DNA of 64,000 nucleotides from Clostridium sp. UBA4548 (GCF_002387895.1 NZ_DGLI01000044.1:245940-309939), one strand, 5' to 3'; counted from the first letter of the stretch, positions 53,240-61,548 are shown. Made by a program: numbers and translations. The notes: generated from the sequence alone by a model not told the origin.

Positions 53240-54004
53240 TTATAATTTTTTATAAGCCCTCATGGCAAAGCTATAAGCTACTAACATTATTACAATACAC
53301 CAAGCAAGGGCAACCCAAATATCATTTCCTACTGGCTTATTTGCTAATAAATTACGAATAGCTTCTACCATAGGGGTTACAGGTTGATTTTCTGCAAAGA
53401 CACGTACTACCGAAGGCATAGTATCTGTTGGTACAAAGGCAGAGCTGATAAAGGGTAGGAAAATGATTGGGTAAGAGAAGGCCCCTGCACCATCTGGTGT
53501 TTTAGCAGCAAGTCCAGCAATTACAGCCACCCAAGTCAAAGCAAGTGTAAAGATCCCAAGAATTCCAAAGACTCCTAACCATTCTAAGATTCCTGCTGAA
53601 GAGCGGAAGCCCATTAATAATGCAACAAGTATAATCACTATTACGGAAATTCCATTTGAAATTAATGAAGTTAATACATGCCCCCATAATACTGTAGAAC
53701 GAGCTATAGGCATAGAGTGAAAACGCTGAAAAATACCACGTTCTTTATCTATAAACAATCGGTAAGATACATATGCAATTCCACTACCAATAGCCATTAA
53801 CATTATACCTGGTAATAGGTAATTAACATAATTCTCTGTACCAGTCTTAATTGCACCCCCAAATACATATACGAATAATAGCATCATAGCAATTGGTGTA
53901 ATACAAACTGTAATAATTGTATCCATGCTTCTAAAAATATGACGCATAGAACGTCCAAACATAACACTTATATCTTTTAAAAAATATTTTTTTATTGATT
54001 CCAT
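53240..54004 (-). CDS. ABC-2 type drug-exporter permease (DrrB type)
   Basis: This 254-residue six-helix permease starts DISVMFGRSMRHIFRSMDTI and contains MLLFVYVFGGAIKTGTENYV and the ABC-2 box FIDKERGIFQRFHSMPIARS. ALTWVAVIAGLAAKTPDGAG and FLPFISSAFVPTDTMP, then ENQPVTPMVEAIRNLL, complete the signature of daunorubicin-type exporters. It starts directly after the ATPase stop (TAA then ATG) and is the last gene of a PadR-controlled cassette. Base composition is less A/T-rich than neighbours, suggesting acquisition by transfer. Confidence 0.9.
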   Translation of the reverse strand: MESIKKYFLKDISVMFGRSMRHIFRSMDTIITVCITPIAMMLLFVYVFGGAIKTGTENYVNYLLPGIMLMAIGSGIAYVSYRLFIDKERGIFQRFHSMPIARSTVLWGHVLTSLISNGISVIVIILVALLMGFRSSAGILEWLGVFGILGIFTLALTWVAVIAGLAAKTPDGAGAFSYPIIFLPFISSAFVPTDTMPSVVRVFAENQPVTPMVEAIRNLLANKPVGNDIWVALAWCIVIMLVAYSFAMRAYKKL

Positions 54005-54766
54005 TTATTTCTCCTCCTTTTTACCAATGATTGTTAGGAATATCTCTTCTAAGGTAGGTTGCTTCTCAACGTATTCAACTTTTGCAGGTGGAAATAATTT
54101 TTTCAACCCCTCTAGTGTATCTAGAGCAATGATTTTTCCTCCATGAAGAATAGCAATTTTATCTGCAAGTTGTTCAGCCTCCTCTAAGTATTGTGTGGTT
54201 AAAAACACTGTAGTTCCTGTAGCTGATAATTCTTTTACAATTTTCCAAACTTCTAAACGTGCTTCTGGATCAAGCCCTGTTGTTGGCTCATCTAGAAAAA
54301 TGATTTTCGGATTTCCCACAAGACTCATTGCTATATCAATTCTTCTTTTCATACCCCCAGAGTAAGTACCCACTCTGCGATCTGCAGCTTCTGCCATACC
54401 AAAACGGTTAATTAACTCATCTGCTACCACCTTTGGATTTTTAAGATGTCTAAGTTTTGCTATCATTTGAAGATTTTCACGACCAGTCAAAATTTCATCA
54501 ATAGCAGCAAACTGACCAGTAAGGCTTATGGAACCTCTAATGTTCCCTGTATTTTTTTCAATATCAAAACCATTGATCTTAGCATTTCCAGCATCTGCTT
54601 TAAGTAAGGTAGCCATAATTCTAATCATGGTTGTTTTTCCTGCTCCATTGGAACCTAGTAGTGCAAAGATGCCCCCCTGCTCTACTTGAAAATCCACTCC
54701 CTTAAGTACTTCTAAATCTTTATAAGCTTTCTTTACCCCTTTAATTTCTATGATATTTTTTTTCAT
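54005..54766 (-). CDS. ABC transporter ATP-binding protein (DrrA type)
   Basis: This 253-residue ATPase has Walker A ALLGSNGAGKTTMIRIM, signature YSGGMKRRIDIAMSLVG, Walker B IIFLDEPTTGLDPEARL, and switch region VFLTTQYLEEAEQLADKIAI. The short ATP-binding subunit ends soon after the PTLEEIFLTIIGK helix, typical of DrrA-like proteins. It pairs with the DrrB-type permease to export a lipophilic drug. ATG follows GGGGAGGAAAAG. The next gene upstream is the KTR gene, whose terminator hairpin at 54853 lies between them. Confidence 0.92.
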   Translation of the reverse strand: MKKNIIEIKGVKKAYKDLEVLKGVDFQVEQGGIFALLGSNGAGKTTMIRIMATLLKADAGNAKINGFDIEKNTGNIRGSISLTGQFAAIDEILTGRENLQMIAKLRHLKNPKVVADELINRFGMAEAADRRVGTYSGGMKRRIDIAMSLVGNPKIIFLDEPTTGLDPEARLEVWKIVKELSATGTTVFLTTQYLEEAEQLADKIAILHGGKIIALDTLEGLKKLFPPAKVEYVEKQPTLEEIFLTIIGKKEEK

Positions 54767-54852
54767 TTTCTTTTCCTCCCCTACAATATAGTGACCAGTC
54801 TCAAAGCTGCGTCAAATTTTTTCAATGCAGCTTGAGGAATTATCATAAAAAA

Positions 54853-54892
54853 AGAGCCGACAACAGTGATTTTACTCACGGTTATCGGCTCT
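54853..54892 (-). terminator. hairpin terminator after the KTR gene
   Basis: AGAGCCGACAACAGTGA (54853-54869) pairs with TCACGGTTATCGGCTCT (54876-54892), two mismatches; on the minus strand TTTTTTTATGATA follows. It is the strongest hairpin in the area and overlaps the KTR stop. The ABC pair may need readthrough or its own promoter. Confidence 0.85.
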
Positions 54893-55070
54893 GCGTCTTA
54901 GCGTCTGGCTCTTTGATAACTGATATATTCATTTGTTTTACATTAATTATAGTTTCCAGTTTACACTTAGGACAAAATAACGGAAAGTTTTCAATTACCG
55001 TATCAACCCCTATCTTCACCTTTGTTTTATTGCCACACACCGGGCATAATATCCACTCATATTTACACAC
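54882..55070 (-). CDS. cysteine-rich KTR-type protein of mobile elements
   Basis: This 62-residue protein has two zinc-binding CxxC pairs, CPVCGNKTKVKI and CPKCKLETIINVKQ, and the tail ISVIKEPDAKTQSR. This is the cysteine-rich KTR family, found mostly in Tn916-like and other conjugative elements of Firmicutes next to resistance genes. The function is unknown. Finding it inside a PadR/ABC cassette marks the region as imported. It is followed by a strong T-run terminator. Composition is less A/T-rich than the average of the window. Confidence 0.8.
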   Translation of the reverse strand: MCKYEWILCPVCGNKTKVKIGVDTVIENFPLFCPKCKLETIINVKQMNISVIKEPDAKTQSR

Positions 55071-55113
55071 TGTACCATCCCCTTACTTCAGGTTGTTGTT
55101 GATAATTATGCTT

Positions 55114-55212
55114 TTAATGCCTGCAACCATTAAGTTGCTTTTCAATGTACTCCCACATTGGGAGGAGTGCAGATTTTTCTATTTTAATTGCCTTTTCATC
55201 CACTGCTTTCAT
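55114..55212 (-). CDS. 32-residue ORF between DUF1048 and KTR genes
   Basis: The ATG lies two bases after the DUF1048 stop and encodes MKAVDEKAIKIEKSALLPMW then EYIEKQLNGCRH and a stop. It is not in a standard track because of its length. It could be a translationally coupled small protein or the truncated start of a gene lost when the KTR segment inserted. I do not recognise a family. Confidence 0.4.
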   Translation of the reverse strand: MKAVDEKAIKIEKSALLPMWEYIEKQLNGCRH

Positions 55213-55214
55213 TT

Positions 55215-55565
55215 TTACTTTGTTTTATCTATTACCTTTTTCATGGCCTTGTTAACTTCTTGGTTAGCAGATTCTTGGTAGATGTCAGCATAAGTTTTTG
55301 AATCTTTAATTAAGTCATCGCAAAATGCTGCTACATCTCTGCCTGTCACCTCAAGGACACCTTTACCCATGGCTACACCCTCTTCAAAAAGATCTATAAT
55401 CCCTGATAACAAGTCTATGCCATCAGTTAACTCAACAGGCCCCACCTTAAAGAGATACTTTTGAATTTCTTTATAAACGATCTGATAATCTTGTGGAAGG
55501 GTTTTTACACGTGCCACATGGGCTTTCCACTCTTTTTTGCCTTCAATTATATCTTGTATTCTCAT
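55215..55565 (-). CDS. DUF1048 family protein (second copy)
   Basis: This 116-residue helical cytoplasmic protein contains DIIEGKKEWKAHVARVKTLP, DYQIVYKEIQKYLFKVGPVE and LFEEGVAMGKGVLEVTGRDV before AAFCDDLIKDSKTYAD, the DUF1048 pattern. It is a diverged neighbour of the 115-residue copy encoded just upstream and is nine bases from it. The family consistently accompanies PadR regulators and ABC exporters. Its biochemical role is unknown. Confidence 0.85.
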   Translation of the reverse strand: MRIQDIIEGKKEWKAHVARVKTLPQDYQIVYKEIQKYLFKVGPVELTDGIDLLSGIIDLFEEGVAMGKGVLEVTGRDVAAFCDDLIKDSKTYADIYQESANQEVNKAMKKVIDKTK

Positions 55566-55574
55566 TTTCTCCTC

Positions 55575-55922
55575 CTATTTACCTAACTTTTTAGCAATAT
55601 TATTATTAAGTTGCTCTCGCCACTTGCCACGATAAGTCTTTGCCCCATCTTCACCCACTAAGGCTAAGCAGAAGCCTTTGATATCGTTACCCAAAACCTC
55701 CTGGATGCTCTGTCCATCCGCTGCCGTTTCTTCCAGTAATCCAAGAACACCGTCAAGGATTGGCATAAGGTTGCGACCAGTGAAATCTGAGTGGGACCAA
55801 AGATTTGCTTTAATTATTTCCCATGCCCCTTGATAATCAGCAGGTAGCTTTTTCGCTCGAGATTCAAAAGTTTTAAATTCTTTAGTAATGTCACTTCCCG
55901 TGATTTTTTCCCAAAAATTCAT
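55575..55922 (-). CDS. DUF1048 family protein (first copy)
   Basis: This 115-residue helical protein contains ITKEFKTFESRAKKLPADYQ, AWEIIKANLWSHSDFTGRNL and LLEETAADGQSIQEVLGNDI before KGFCLALVGEDGAKTYRG. This is the same fold as the following gene but at low identity, so an old duplication. Its ATG overlaps the PadR stop (TAATG), indicating translational coupling. By genomic context it serves the PadR/ABC drug-response unit; no enzymatic motif is seen. Confidence 0.85.
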   Translation of the reverse strand: MNFWEKITGSDITKEFKTFESRAKKLPADYQGAWEIIKANLWSHSDFTGRNLMPILDGVLGLLEETAADGQSIQEVLGNDIKGFCLALVGEDGAKTYRGKWREQLNNNIAKKLGK

Positions 55923-56245
55923 TATTTCTTCTCCTTTAACTCATTAATTTTTGATGATACGAACTCCCATTTTTCCCAAAACCTCCTCAGTTCCTCACGC
56001 CCCGCGTCATTGAGGGTGAAAAACTTTCGCGGTGGTCCCATATCCGATGGTTTCTTCGTAATTTCCACTAGCTTGTTTTTTTCAAGTCGTACTAATATGG
56101 TATAAACTGTGCCGTCTACAACATCTGAAAATCCCAGTGCATTCAGCCTCCTAGTAATCTCGTAGCCATATATTTCTTCATGGCTGATAATTTCTAGAAC
56201 ACAGCCCTCTAGCACTCCTTTAAGCATTTCTGTAAGGTTCTCCAA
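55922..56245 (-). CDS. PadR-family transcriptional regulator
   Basis: This 107-residue winged-helix repressor has the core MLKGVLEGCVLEIISHEEIY, GYEITRRLNALGFSDVVDGT and VYTILVRLEKNKLVEITKKP with the SDMGPPRKFFTLNDAGREEL wing, then a dimerisation helix. I prefer TTG 56245 behind AAGGAG, because the frame's GTG at 56254 abuts that site. A consensus promoter and dyad lie just upstream. It likely represses the whole DUF1048/KTR/ABC unit and releases it when a drug binds. Confidence 0.9.
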   Translation of the reverse strand: MENLTEMLKGVLEGCVLEIISHEEIYGYEITRRLNALGFSDVVDGTVYTILVRLEKNKLVEITKKPSDMGPPRKFFTLNDAGREELRRFWEKWEFVSSKINELKEKK

Positions 56246-56271
56246 TGTAACCACTCCTTGCTATTCTGTAT

Positions 56272-56332
56272 TACTGGTATTCAGTATTACTTACTACAGC
56301 TATATAGTATCACGTAGTAGTGCTGCTGTCAA
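56272..56332 (-). promoter_or_regulatory. consensus promoter and dyad of the PadR cassette
   Basis: On the minus strand TTGACA (56332-56327), 17-base spacer, TACTAT (56309-56304). Downstream, TACTG and CAGTA (56286-56272) form a dyad around five bases, inside two AGTAATAC repeats. The dyad overlaps the expected transcript start, where a PadR repressor would bind. Confidence 0.7.
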
Positions 56333-56577
56333 TATACTTTTTTTATTTTTATCAGCAAGATTTAAAATAATACTAAGGATTATATAAATGAAGTTGAGTA
56401 TTCTCAATAACCTAGAGATAAAACAGTTTAACTTTCCATAAAGTTTCTATATATATTACTGCATATGAATTGGGTTAATAGCAATTGGACAAGTCCTTAA
56501 CCTTAAGGGAAATATCCCTAGTCTGAATAAAGTCTTCTACATCATTTTCATTTGTAAAACTTCTTAAAAATTAAAAA

Positions 56578-56601
56578 CACATTGATAAAATCATCAATGT
56601 G
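56578..56601. terminator. short hairpin downstream of the VOC gene
   Basis: CACATTGAT (56578-56586) pairs perfectly with ATCAATGTG (56593-56601), with AAAAATT on one side and CTTTCTTAATTTTTTT on the other. It could end transcripts in either direction. The rest of 56333-56577 has no feature I can support. Confidence 0.6.
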
Positions 56602-56696
56602 CTTTCTTAATTTTTTTGTGTTCAAATTATATCCATATCAATGAACAATGCATTATGTCTACTTGGTAATTTCCACTTCTAATTGAATATATAGTT

Positions 56697-57218
56697 TTAC
56701 TTTTCTACTTTATTAAAGCTATCAGCCCATTCTCTTACTCTACGGCTGCTTTCTTCTTCTGATAAATCTTCGATTCTAGTCATGATGGTCCATCTTACGT
56801 TAAAAGGATCTAAAATGCTGCCAAATCTATCCCCTGAAACAAAGTTAGCAATGGGCTCTCTAACCTTTGCCCCTCTTTCTACTGCACTTTGAAATACCTT
56901 ATCTACTTCATCAACATAAATTGCCAAAGAATAGCAAGCTTCATCCCCTATTGGCGGCAACATTAATTTATATGCTGGGTTAGCTGCACCTAACTGTAAA
57001 CAGCCATTTCCAAAGTCTAATTCAGCATGAGCAATTATTTTATTTCCACTTTCATCAGTAAATTCAGTAGTATCCTTAATCCTAGCGTTAAAAACACTGC
57101 TATAGAACTCTATTGCTTCTCTGGGATTCTTTACTACAATAAATGGTGTTATAGTTGTAAAGCCCTTTGGGATTCCGTTCTTTGTGTATTTACCAGTTAC
57201 TCCAATATGTTTACTCAT
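56697..57218 (-). CDS. VOC-family (PhnB/glyoxalase-like) protein
   Basis: This 173-residue protein has two beta-alpha-beta-beta-beta modules. PKGFTTITPFIVVKNPREAI and EFYSSVFNARIKDTTEF form the first, with HAELDFGNGCLQLGA as the metal-side strand. YSLAIYVDEVDKVFQSAVER and GDRFGSILDPFNVRW form the second. Relatives include dioxygenases, glyoxalases and fosfomycin or bleomycin resistance proteins, but residues do not fix the reaction. ATG follows AAAGGAGGAAGAATT. It is adjacent to and downstream of a WYL regulator on the same strand, separated by a strong hairpin. Confidence 0.85.
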   Translation of the reverse strand: MSKHIGVTGKYTKNGIPKGFTTITPFIVVKNPREAIEFYSSVFNARIKDTTEFTDESGNKIIAHAELDFGNGCLQLGAANPAYKLMLPPIGDEACYSLAIYVDEVDKVFQSAVERGAKVREPIANFVSGDRFGSILDPFNVRWTIMTRIEDLSEEESSRRVREWADSFNKVEK

Positions 57219-57275
57219 AATTCTTCCTCCTTTAAATTCACGAAATACCTTTCTTCATTGTTATACTTATTATAA

Positions 57276-57312
57276 AACAGCTTCACTGACAACTGCTGTC
57301 AGTGAAGCTGTT
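57276..57312 (-). terminator. 16-bp perfect hairpin after the WYL gene (twin of 62318)
   Basis: AACAGCTTCACTGACA and TGTCAGTGAAGCTGTT (57276-57291, 57297-57312) pair perfectly around ACTGC. It touches the WYL stop codon, with TTTTATAA following on the minus strand. Nearly the same hairpin recurs at 62318-62354. Confidence 0.8.
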
Positions 57313-58273
57313 AACTTTGATAATATTCCATTAATTCTGCTGTAACATAAACCAATGCCTTTTTCAAGGTTTCAGGCTTTATCACCTGAATAGCTTTACC
57401 ATAGGATAAGAGAAAATATGGTACGTATTTATGAATTACTCTTTCATCAAGTAAAAAAGTAGCTTCATTTAAAGTCCTTTCTTCAAGATGATGCCCTAAA
57501 AACCAATGATTGCACAGATCGTCCAAGGCTTCTGCCCTGCCACTTATAACTAATGAAACCATTTCTGCCTTACCTTCTTGATGGGATAAAATGCTTTGCA
57601 TAAAAAACTCTCTTGCTGAAAAGTCTTCTGGACGCATAAAGGCCCTTTTAATATGTTTTATGTCTAAAATCCTCTCAACTCTAAAACTGCGGATTTCATT
57701 CCTAAGATGACAAAATGCCACAGTGTACCATTTATTATTCCAATAAAGCACTCCATAAGGGTCAATAGTTCTTTGTTTTGGTTGTTCTTCCTTACTTGTT
57801 CGGTACCCAATTTCAACAGAATACTGATTTACTACAGCTTGCTCAAGCTCCCCTAATGTAACCTTAACCTTAGGGTCAGAAACGCGATTTATTACATCAA
57901 AGGTAGCTAAATGATCATTGAGTAGTTTTTCCTGTTCCACATTAGAATACATCTTTAACTTTTCTGTAGCTTTGTCTAAGGATTCACTAAAAGGATATCC
58001 AGCTTCTTTTGCAAATGTAGCCGCTTGAAGTATAGCCTTTTGTTCTTCAACTGAAAAAAACAAGGGTGCTCTGATAAAATTGTTCAATAAACTATAACCA
58101 CCCTTCTGACCTGTGTCGGATACTATAGGTACCCCGCTGGCGCAGAGAGAATCTATATAGCGGTAAACTGTTCTTATATTTATTTCTAATTTTTCTGCTA
58201 TTTGCTTAGCCGTTATTTTTTCTCCTGAATTCAGCATCCACAGAATGGCTAGCATATTATCGTTTTTTGACAC
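57311..58273 (-). CDS. WYL-domain transcriptional regulator (YafY type)
   Basis: This 320-residue regulator has an N-terminal HTH (NDNMLAILWMLNSGEKITAK, QIAEKLEINIRTVYRYIDSL, CASGVPIVSDTGQKGGYSLL). The WYL core is VEIGYRTSKEEQPKQRTIDP and YGVLYWNNKWYTVAFCHLRN followed by EIRSFRVERI. The end is FLLSYGKAIQVIKPETLKKA. It probably responds to a small molecule or nucleic acid ligand through the WYL pocket. The start is GTG 58273, with GAGGTGG close upstream. The VOC gene downstream may be its target. Confidence 0.9.
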   Translation of the reverse strand: MSKNDNMLAILWMLNSGEKITAKQIAEKLEINIRTVYRYIDSLCASGVPIVSDTGQKGGYSLLNNFIRAPLFFSVEEQKAILQAATFAKEAGYPFSESLDKATEKLKMYSNVEQEKLLNDHLATFDVINRVSDPKVKVTLGELEQAVVNQYSVEIGYRTSKEEQPKQRTIDPYGVLYWNNKWYTVAFCHLRNEIRSFRVERILDIKHIKRAFMRPEDFSAREFFMQSILSHQEGKAEMVSLVISGRAEALDDLCNHWFLGHHLEERTLNEATFLLDERVIHKYVPYFLLSYGKAIQVIKPETLKKALVYVTAELMEYYQS

Positions 58274-58583
58274 AGCACCACCTCTTTTCCTTACTCATTC
58301 CAATTTAGTATGTTCCTTTAGTTTTATCTCTATTTTCATTATTAAATCTCTATTCTGTAATTATAACAGGATATCTTGGGATTAAATAGAATAACAGGAG
58401 GCTCAACTTCAATTTTACTTAAATACTTGTAATATCTTTAAGAAGTTTTCCTACCTGTTCTATGCTTCTATAGTTTTAATAGATTTACTAATTAAGTTCT
58501 CTAGTACTATAAATTTATGAGAAAGATTATAACAAGAGAAAGATTATATCAAGATATATATAATTCTTCATTTTAATTAGCAG
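58274..58583. other. gene-free interval between WYL and AraC genes
   Basis: No gene. An imperfect tandem repeat, GAGAAAGATTATAACAA then GAGAAAGATTATATCAA (about 58519-58552), lies just beyond the AraC stop. Confidence 0.5.
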
Positions 58584-59459
58584 CTACTTTCTTTTCTTCA
58601 CCGGTATCCATATTTCGCTTTTGAAATTTGGAGAAGTTGTATCTTTGCTCTCATTCCACAGTATCTCAGGTCCTTCTGCTATTTCATAATTTGAACCTGG
58701 AAACCATTCAGAGTAAATGCGTCCCCAGACATTTTGCAGTGTTTCTGGGAAGGGCCCTATTGCCTCAAATACAGCCCAAGTTGAAGGTGCCACTGTAAGC
58801 TCAGCTAAATCCCTTGGGCACTGATTATTTGTTGCTACCCCAATATAGTGATCAAAGTCACCCTTCTCTTCCATTCTTCCCTCTGAAAAGTTCACTGATG
58901 CACTTATTAGGCCCATTGGCTCCACGTTTGAAAGTTCTTTAAGTGTTTTAATCATCTCCATGTTTAGGCTTTGCCACATAGCAGCAATTTCTGGATTTAC
59001 TCCATTAAAAACTATTGGCACCCTTTTTTTTATGCCAATTATTGAAAAGGCTTCTTTTTCTTCAATTCGATAATTCATTTCATTTCCCCCTTGTATTGAT
59101 AATTGGAAGGTCATTCTTGGATAGGATTTTAGACATTGACCCTTGTTTCTAGCTTCAGATGGAGTTATTCCATGTAACCCTTGAAAAGCTCTTGCAAAGG
59201 AGTCCGCTGAGCTGTAGCCGTATTTTACTGCAACATCAATAACTCTTATATCACTGTTATTAAGTTCAAAGGCTGCAAGAGTAAGTCGTCTACGCCTAAT
59301 ATATTCTGATAGGGTTACTCCTGCAAGGAAAGAAAACATCCTTTGAAAGTGATATTGTGAGCATAAAGATATCTTTGCAACTTCTTTCAAATCAATGTCA
59401 TTATCAAGATTTACTTCAATATAACTAAGTGCTTTGTTCATATTTTTAATTGAATCCAT
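58584..59459 (-). CDS. AraC-family regulator with GyrI-like effector domain
   Basis: This is a 291-residue regulator. Two AraC helix-turn-helices fill residues 8-105 (IDLKEVAKISLCSQYHFQRM, RRRLTLAAFELNNSDIRVID, VAVKYGYSSADSFARAFQGL). A GyrI/SoxS-effector-type binding domain (about 125-290) has MNYRIEEKEAFSIIGIKKRV and WAVFEAIGPFPETLQNVWGR with IYSEWFPGS. This Rob/BmrR-like pairing usually senses drugs. No clear ribosome site precedes ATG 59459, and the IS607-type element ends only a few dozen bases upstream, so insertion may have displaced its promoter. Confidence 0.88.
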   Translation of the reverse strand: MDSIKNMNKALSYIEVNLDNDIDLKEVAKISLCSQYHFQRMFSFLAGVTLSEYIRRRRLTLAAFELNNSDIRVIDVAVKYGYSSADSFARAFQGLHGITPSEARNKGQCLKSYPRMTFQLSIQGGNEMNYRIEEKEAFSIIGIKKRVPIVFNGVNPEIAAMWQSLNMEMIKTLKELSNVEPMGLISASVNFSEGRMEEKGDFDHYIGVATNNQCPRDLAELTVAPSTWAVFEAIGPFPETLQNVWGRIYSEWFPGSNYEIAEGPEILWNESKDTTSPNFKSEIWIPVKKRK

Positions 59460-59640
59460 GTTATGACCGTTACATAAAATCTACTAAAGTCTACTGTTTA
59501 GAGATTTTTTCCTTATTCAACGCAACCTGTTTTGTCATAAGACTACTCCAGTTTCTTATGTTGCTCCAAAGGCTTAAATTCCTGTGTAACGAACAGTACA
59601 TGTCAGCATTATCTTTTTAGTGATACTATGCTGATTCCTT
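59460..59640 (-). ncRNA. probable TnpB guide RNA (omega-RNA) region, element right end
   Basis: Downstream of TnpB on the minus strand, non-coding DNA runs to the araC start. By knowledge of TnpB systems, the scaffold RNA comes from the 3' end of tnpB and the guide from flanking DNA just past the element end. Short dyads are present, but I cannot fix the exact end or structure from sequence alone. Confidence 0.4.
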
Positions 59641-60771
59641 GTATTTTGAAAGATTTATTGATGCATTTTTATCTCTATCAATGCTACTATTGCATGATGG
59701 ACAGATAAAAACTCTATCTTTAAGTTTTAAATCTTTCTTTATTGTTCCACAACAAGAACAGGTTTTGCTTGAAGGATAAAACCTATCTGCTTTAACAAAT
59801 TCAATTCCATTAAATTTACTTTTGTATTCTAAAATACTAATAAATTTATGAAAACATTGTTCGCTAATGGCTTTTGATAAGTGTTTATTTTTAAGCATAC
59901 CTTTTACATTTAAATCTTCAACAACTATTCTGCTTGGCTTGGTTTTCACTATTGCAGTTGTTGTTTGATGAATATGATTTAAACGTATATTAGAAAGCCT
60001 TCTTTGGATAAGTTTAATTTCTCTTTCCAGTTTTTTTATATTATTAGTTTTAGTGAACTTATAACGGTTTTCACCTTCCTTTCCTATTTGAATTTTACCT
60101 TTTTCATATTTTTTTGAAACTTGTCTTTGCTTTCTTTTTAATTTCTTTTTTAGTCTTTTAACTTCTTTAGTTTTATTTATATTTTTAAACCGCCTATCTA
60201 TATTTGAAACTATTGCTAAATCTTTAAGTCCAAGGTCCACACCTATTGATATACCTGTATTTTCAGGTATGGGTTCTCTTTTCTCAATACCTACAGATAT
60301 ATACCAAAACTTCCCGTCAAAACTTATTCTTGGATTAGTATATTTAGTATCCATTGGTATCTGCTCTGCTGTTTTTATCCAACCTACCTTTTCAACCAAT
60401 ACTAAGTTCTCTTTTACTTTTAATTTGTGTGTATCATTATAGAATGATGGTTTGCTTTTTCTTCTGCTTTTAAATTTTGGTTTATCCGCTAACCCCTTAA
60501 AGAAGTTTTTATAAGCATTACAGGCATCTTTTACAGCCTGTTTTGCAACATTATTAGATACTTCACTGAGCCAGTTAAGTTCTGATTTCTTTAAGATGGT
60601 TAACTCTTTTCTCAAATCTTCATCTTTTATAAACTTACCACCATTTTTATAATTTTCATCTTGCCTTCCAAGTGTCCAGTTATATATAAATCTTGCAGTT
60701 CCAACTGATTGCCATAATTTTTGTTCTTGCTCAACGTTAGGGATAATTCTAACTTTCTTCGCCAGTATCAT
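59626..60771 (-). CDS. tnpB: TnpB, RNA-guided DNA endonuclease of IS607 element
   Basis: This 381-residue protein has a RuvC-like nuclease split in three, with catalytic Asp179 in SIGVDLGLKDLAI, Glu285 in RIVVEDLNVKGM and Asp365 in SSIDRDKNASINL, all present. The zinc ribbon is CSCCGTIKKDLKLK with Cys338 and Cys341, and CPSC with Cys357 and Cys360. An N-terminal helical region (WQSVGTARFIYNWTLGRQDE) binds guide RNA in relatives. TnpB cuts DNA matching the guide and favours retention of the element. It overlaps tnpA by 23 bases. Confidence 0.93.
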   Translation of the reverse strand: MILAKKVRIIPNVEQEQKLWQSVGTARFIYNWTLGRQDENYKNGGKFIKDEDLRKELTILKKSELNWLSEVSNNVAKQAVKDACNAYKNFFKGLADKPKFKSRRKSKPSFYNDTHKLKVKENLVLVEKVGWIKTAEQIPMDTKYTNPRISFDGKFWYISVGIEKREPIPENTGISIGVDLGLKDLAIVSNIDRRFKNINKTKEVKRLKKKLKRKQRQVSKKYEKGKIQIGKEGENRYKFTKTNNIKKLEREIKLIQRRLSNIRLNHIHQTTTAIVKTKPSRIVVEDLNVKGMLKNKHLSKAISEQCFHKFISILEYKSKFNGIEFVKADRFYPSSKTCSCCGTIKKDLKLKDRVFICPSCNSSIDRDKNASINLSKYKESA

Positions 60772-61372
60772 TTTCTAATAACTCCTTAATCATTTTCTTA
60801 GCTTTATTTGCCCTCTTGCCTTGCAATCTACAACTAAAAACTGTAACAATTTGAATTAAATCCTCAACTAACTCCTGTTCTTCATTTTTTTCAGTATTAT
60901 CTATAATCTCAATAGTAGTTCCATATTTGTCACATAGGTTTTCTATAATTTCAAACCCAAATCTTAATAATCTATCTTTATATAAAATTACTATCTTTTC
61001 AACTTCAGAATTAGTTATCATGTCTATAAGTTGATTTAATCCTTTTTTATTGTAATTAATGCCACTTCCTATATCAGTAATAACATGAAATTGGTAACCT
61101 TTAGCAATCATATATGTTTTAACATTTTCAATTTGTCTTTCAAGGTCATCTTTTTGCTTATTACTTGATACTCTACAATAACCTATTACTTTTCTGTTTC
61201 TCTTAACAAGTGGCACTTGTAAAACTTGATTAATTTGTTGTTCAGAATAATAACGGTGTCCACCTTCTGTTATATGGTGTGGTTTTAATTTCCCCTCATT
61301 ATCCCATAGTCTTAAAGTTTGAATACTTTTTCCTACTAACTTTGAGAATTGACCAATTGTATAATATTTCAT
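60749..61372 (-). CDS. tnpA: IS607-family serine recombinase TnpA
   Basis: This 207-residue transposase has a MerR-like HTH at residues 4-50 (YTIGQFSKLVGKSIQTLRLW, DNEGKLKPHHITEGGHRYYS). A small serine-recombinase domain follows: KVIGYCRVSSNKQKDDLERQ with catalytic Ser69, then IVILYKDRLLRFGFEIIENL and the helix LVEDLIQIVTVFSCRLQGKR. It catalyses IS607 excision and insertion without target duplication. ATG follows AAAGAGGTGATAGC. The intact frame suggests mobility is retained. Confidence 0.93.
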   Translation of the reverse strand: MKYYTIGQFSKLVGKSIQTLRLWDNEGKLKPHHITEGGHRYYSEQQINQVLQVPLVKRNRKVIGYCRVSSNKQKDDLERQIENVKTYMIAKGYQFHVITDIGSGINYNKKGLNQLIDMITNSEVEKIVILYKDRLLRFGFEIIENLCDKYGTTIEIIDNTEKNEEQELVEDLIQIVTVFSCRLQGKRANKAKKMIKELLENDTGEES

Positions 61373-61504
61373 GCTATCACCTCTTTATACATATTATGGC
61401 AGCATAAAACTAATAATATACAAATATATTTTATTAAGTTTTAGTAGTTACATTTAAGCTGTTGCTCCCCTCCTCATATCAATAGAATAACAGAGATTGA
61501 AACT

Positions 61505-61543
61505 ACCTATCCGACATTTCTTGCACCATTATGTGGGATAGGT
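61505..61543. terminator. hairpin between the DUF5946 gene and the IS607 left end
   Basis: ACCTATCCGACAT (61505-61517) pairs with ATGTGGGATAGGT (61531-61543), one mismatch, 13-base loop. It lies six bases past the DUF5946 stop. Its U-run is weak on both strands. Confidence 0.55.
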
Positions 61544-61548
61544 CTTTA

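Larger units (their letters stand above)
59480..61440 (-). mobile_element. IS607-type insertion element (tnpA serine recombinase + tnpB)
   Basis: A serine-recombinase TnpA with MerR-like HTH is followed by an overlapping TnpB, the defining IS607 layout. This family has no terminal inverted repeats and makes no target duplication, so the ends given are approximate. Both genes are intact, suggesting a recent insertion. It sits between the araC gene and the DUF5946 gene. Confidence 0.75.
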
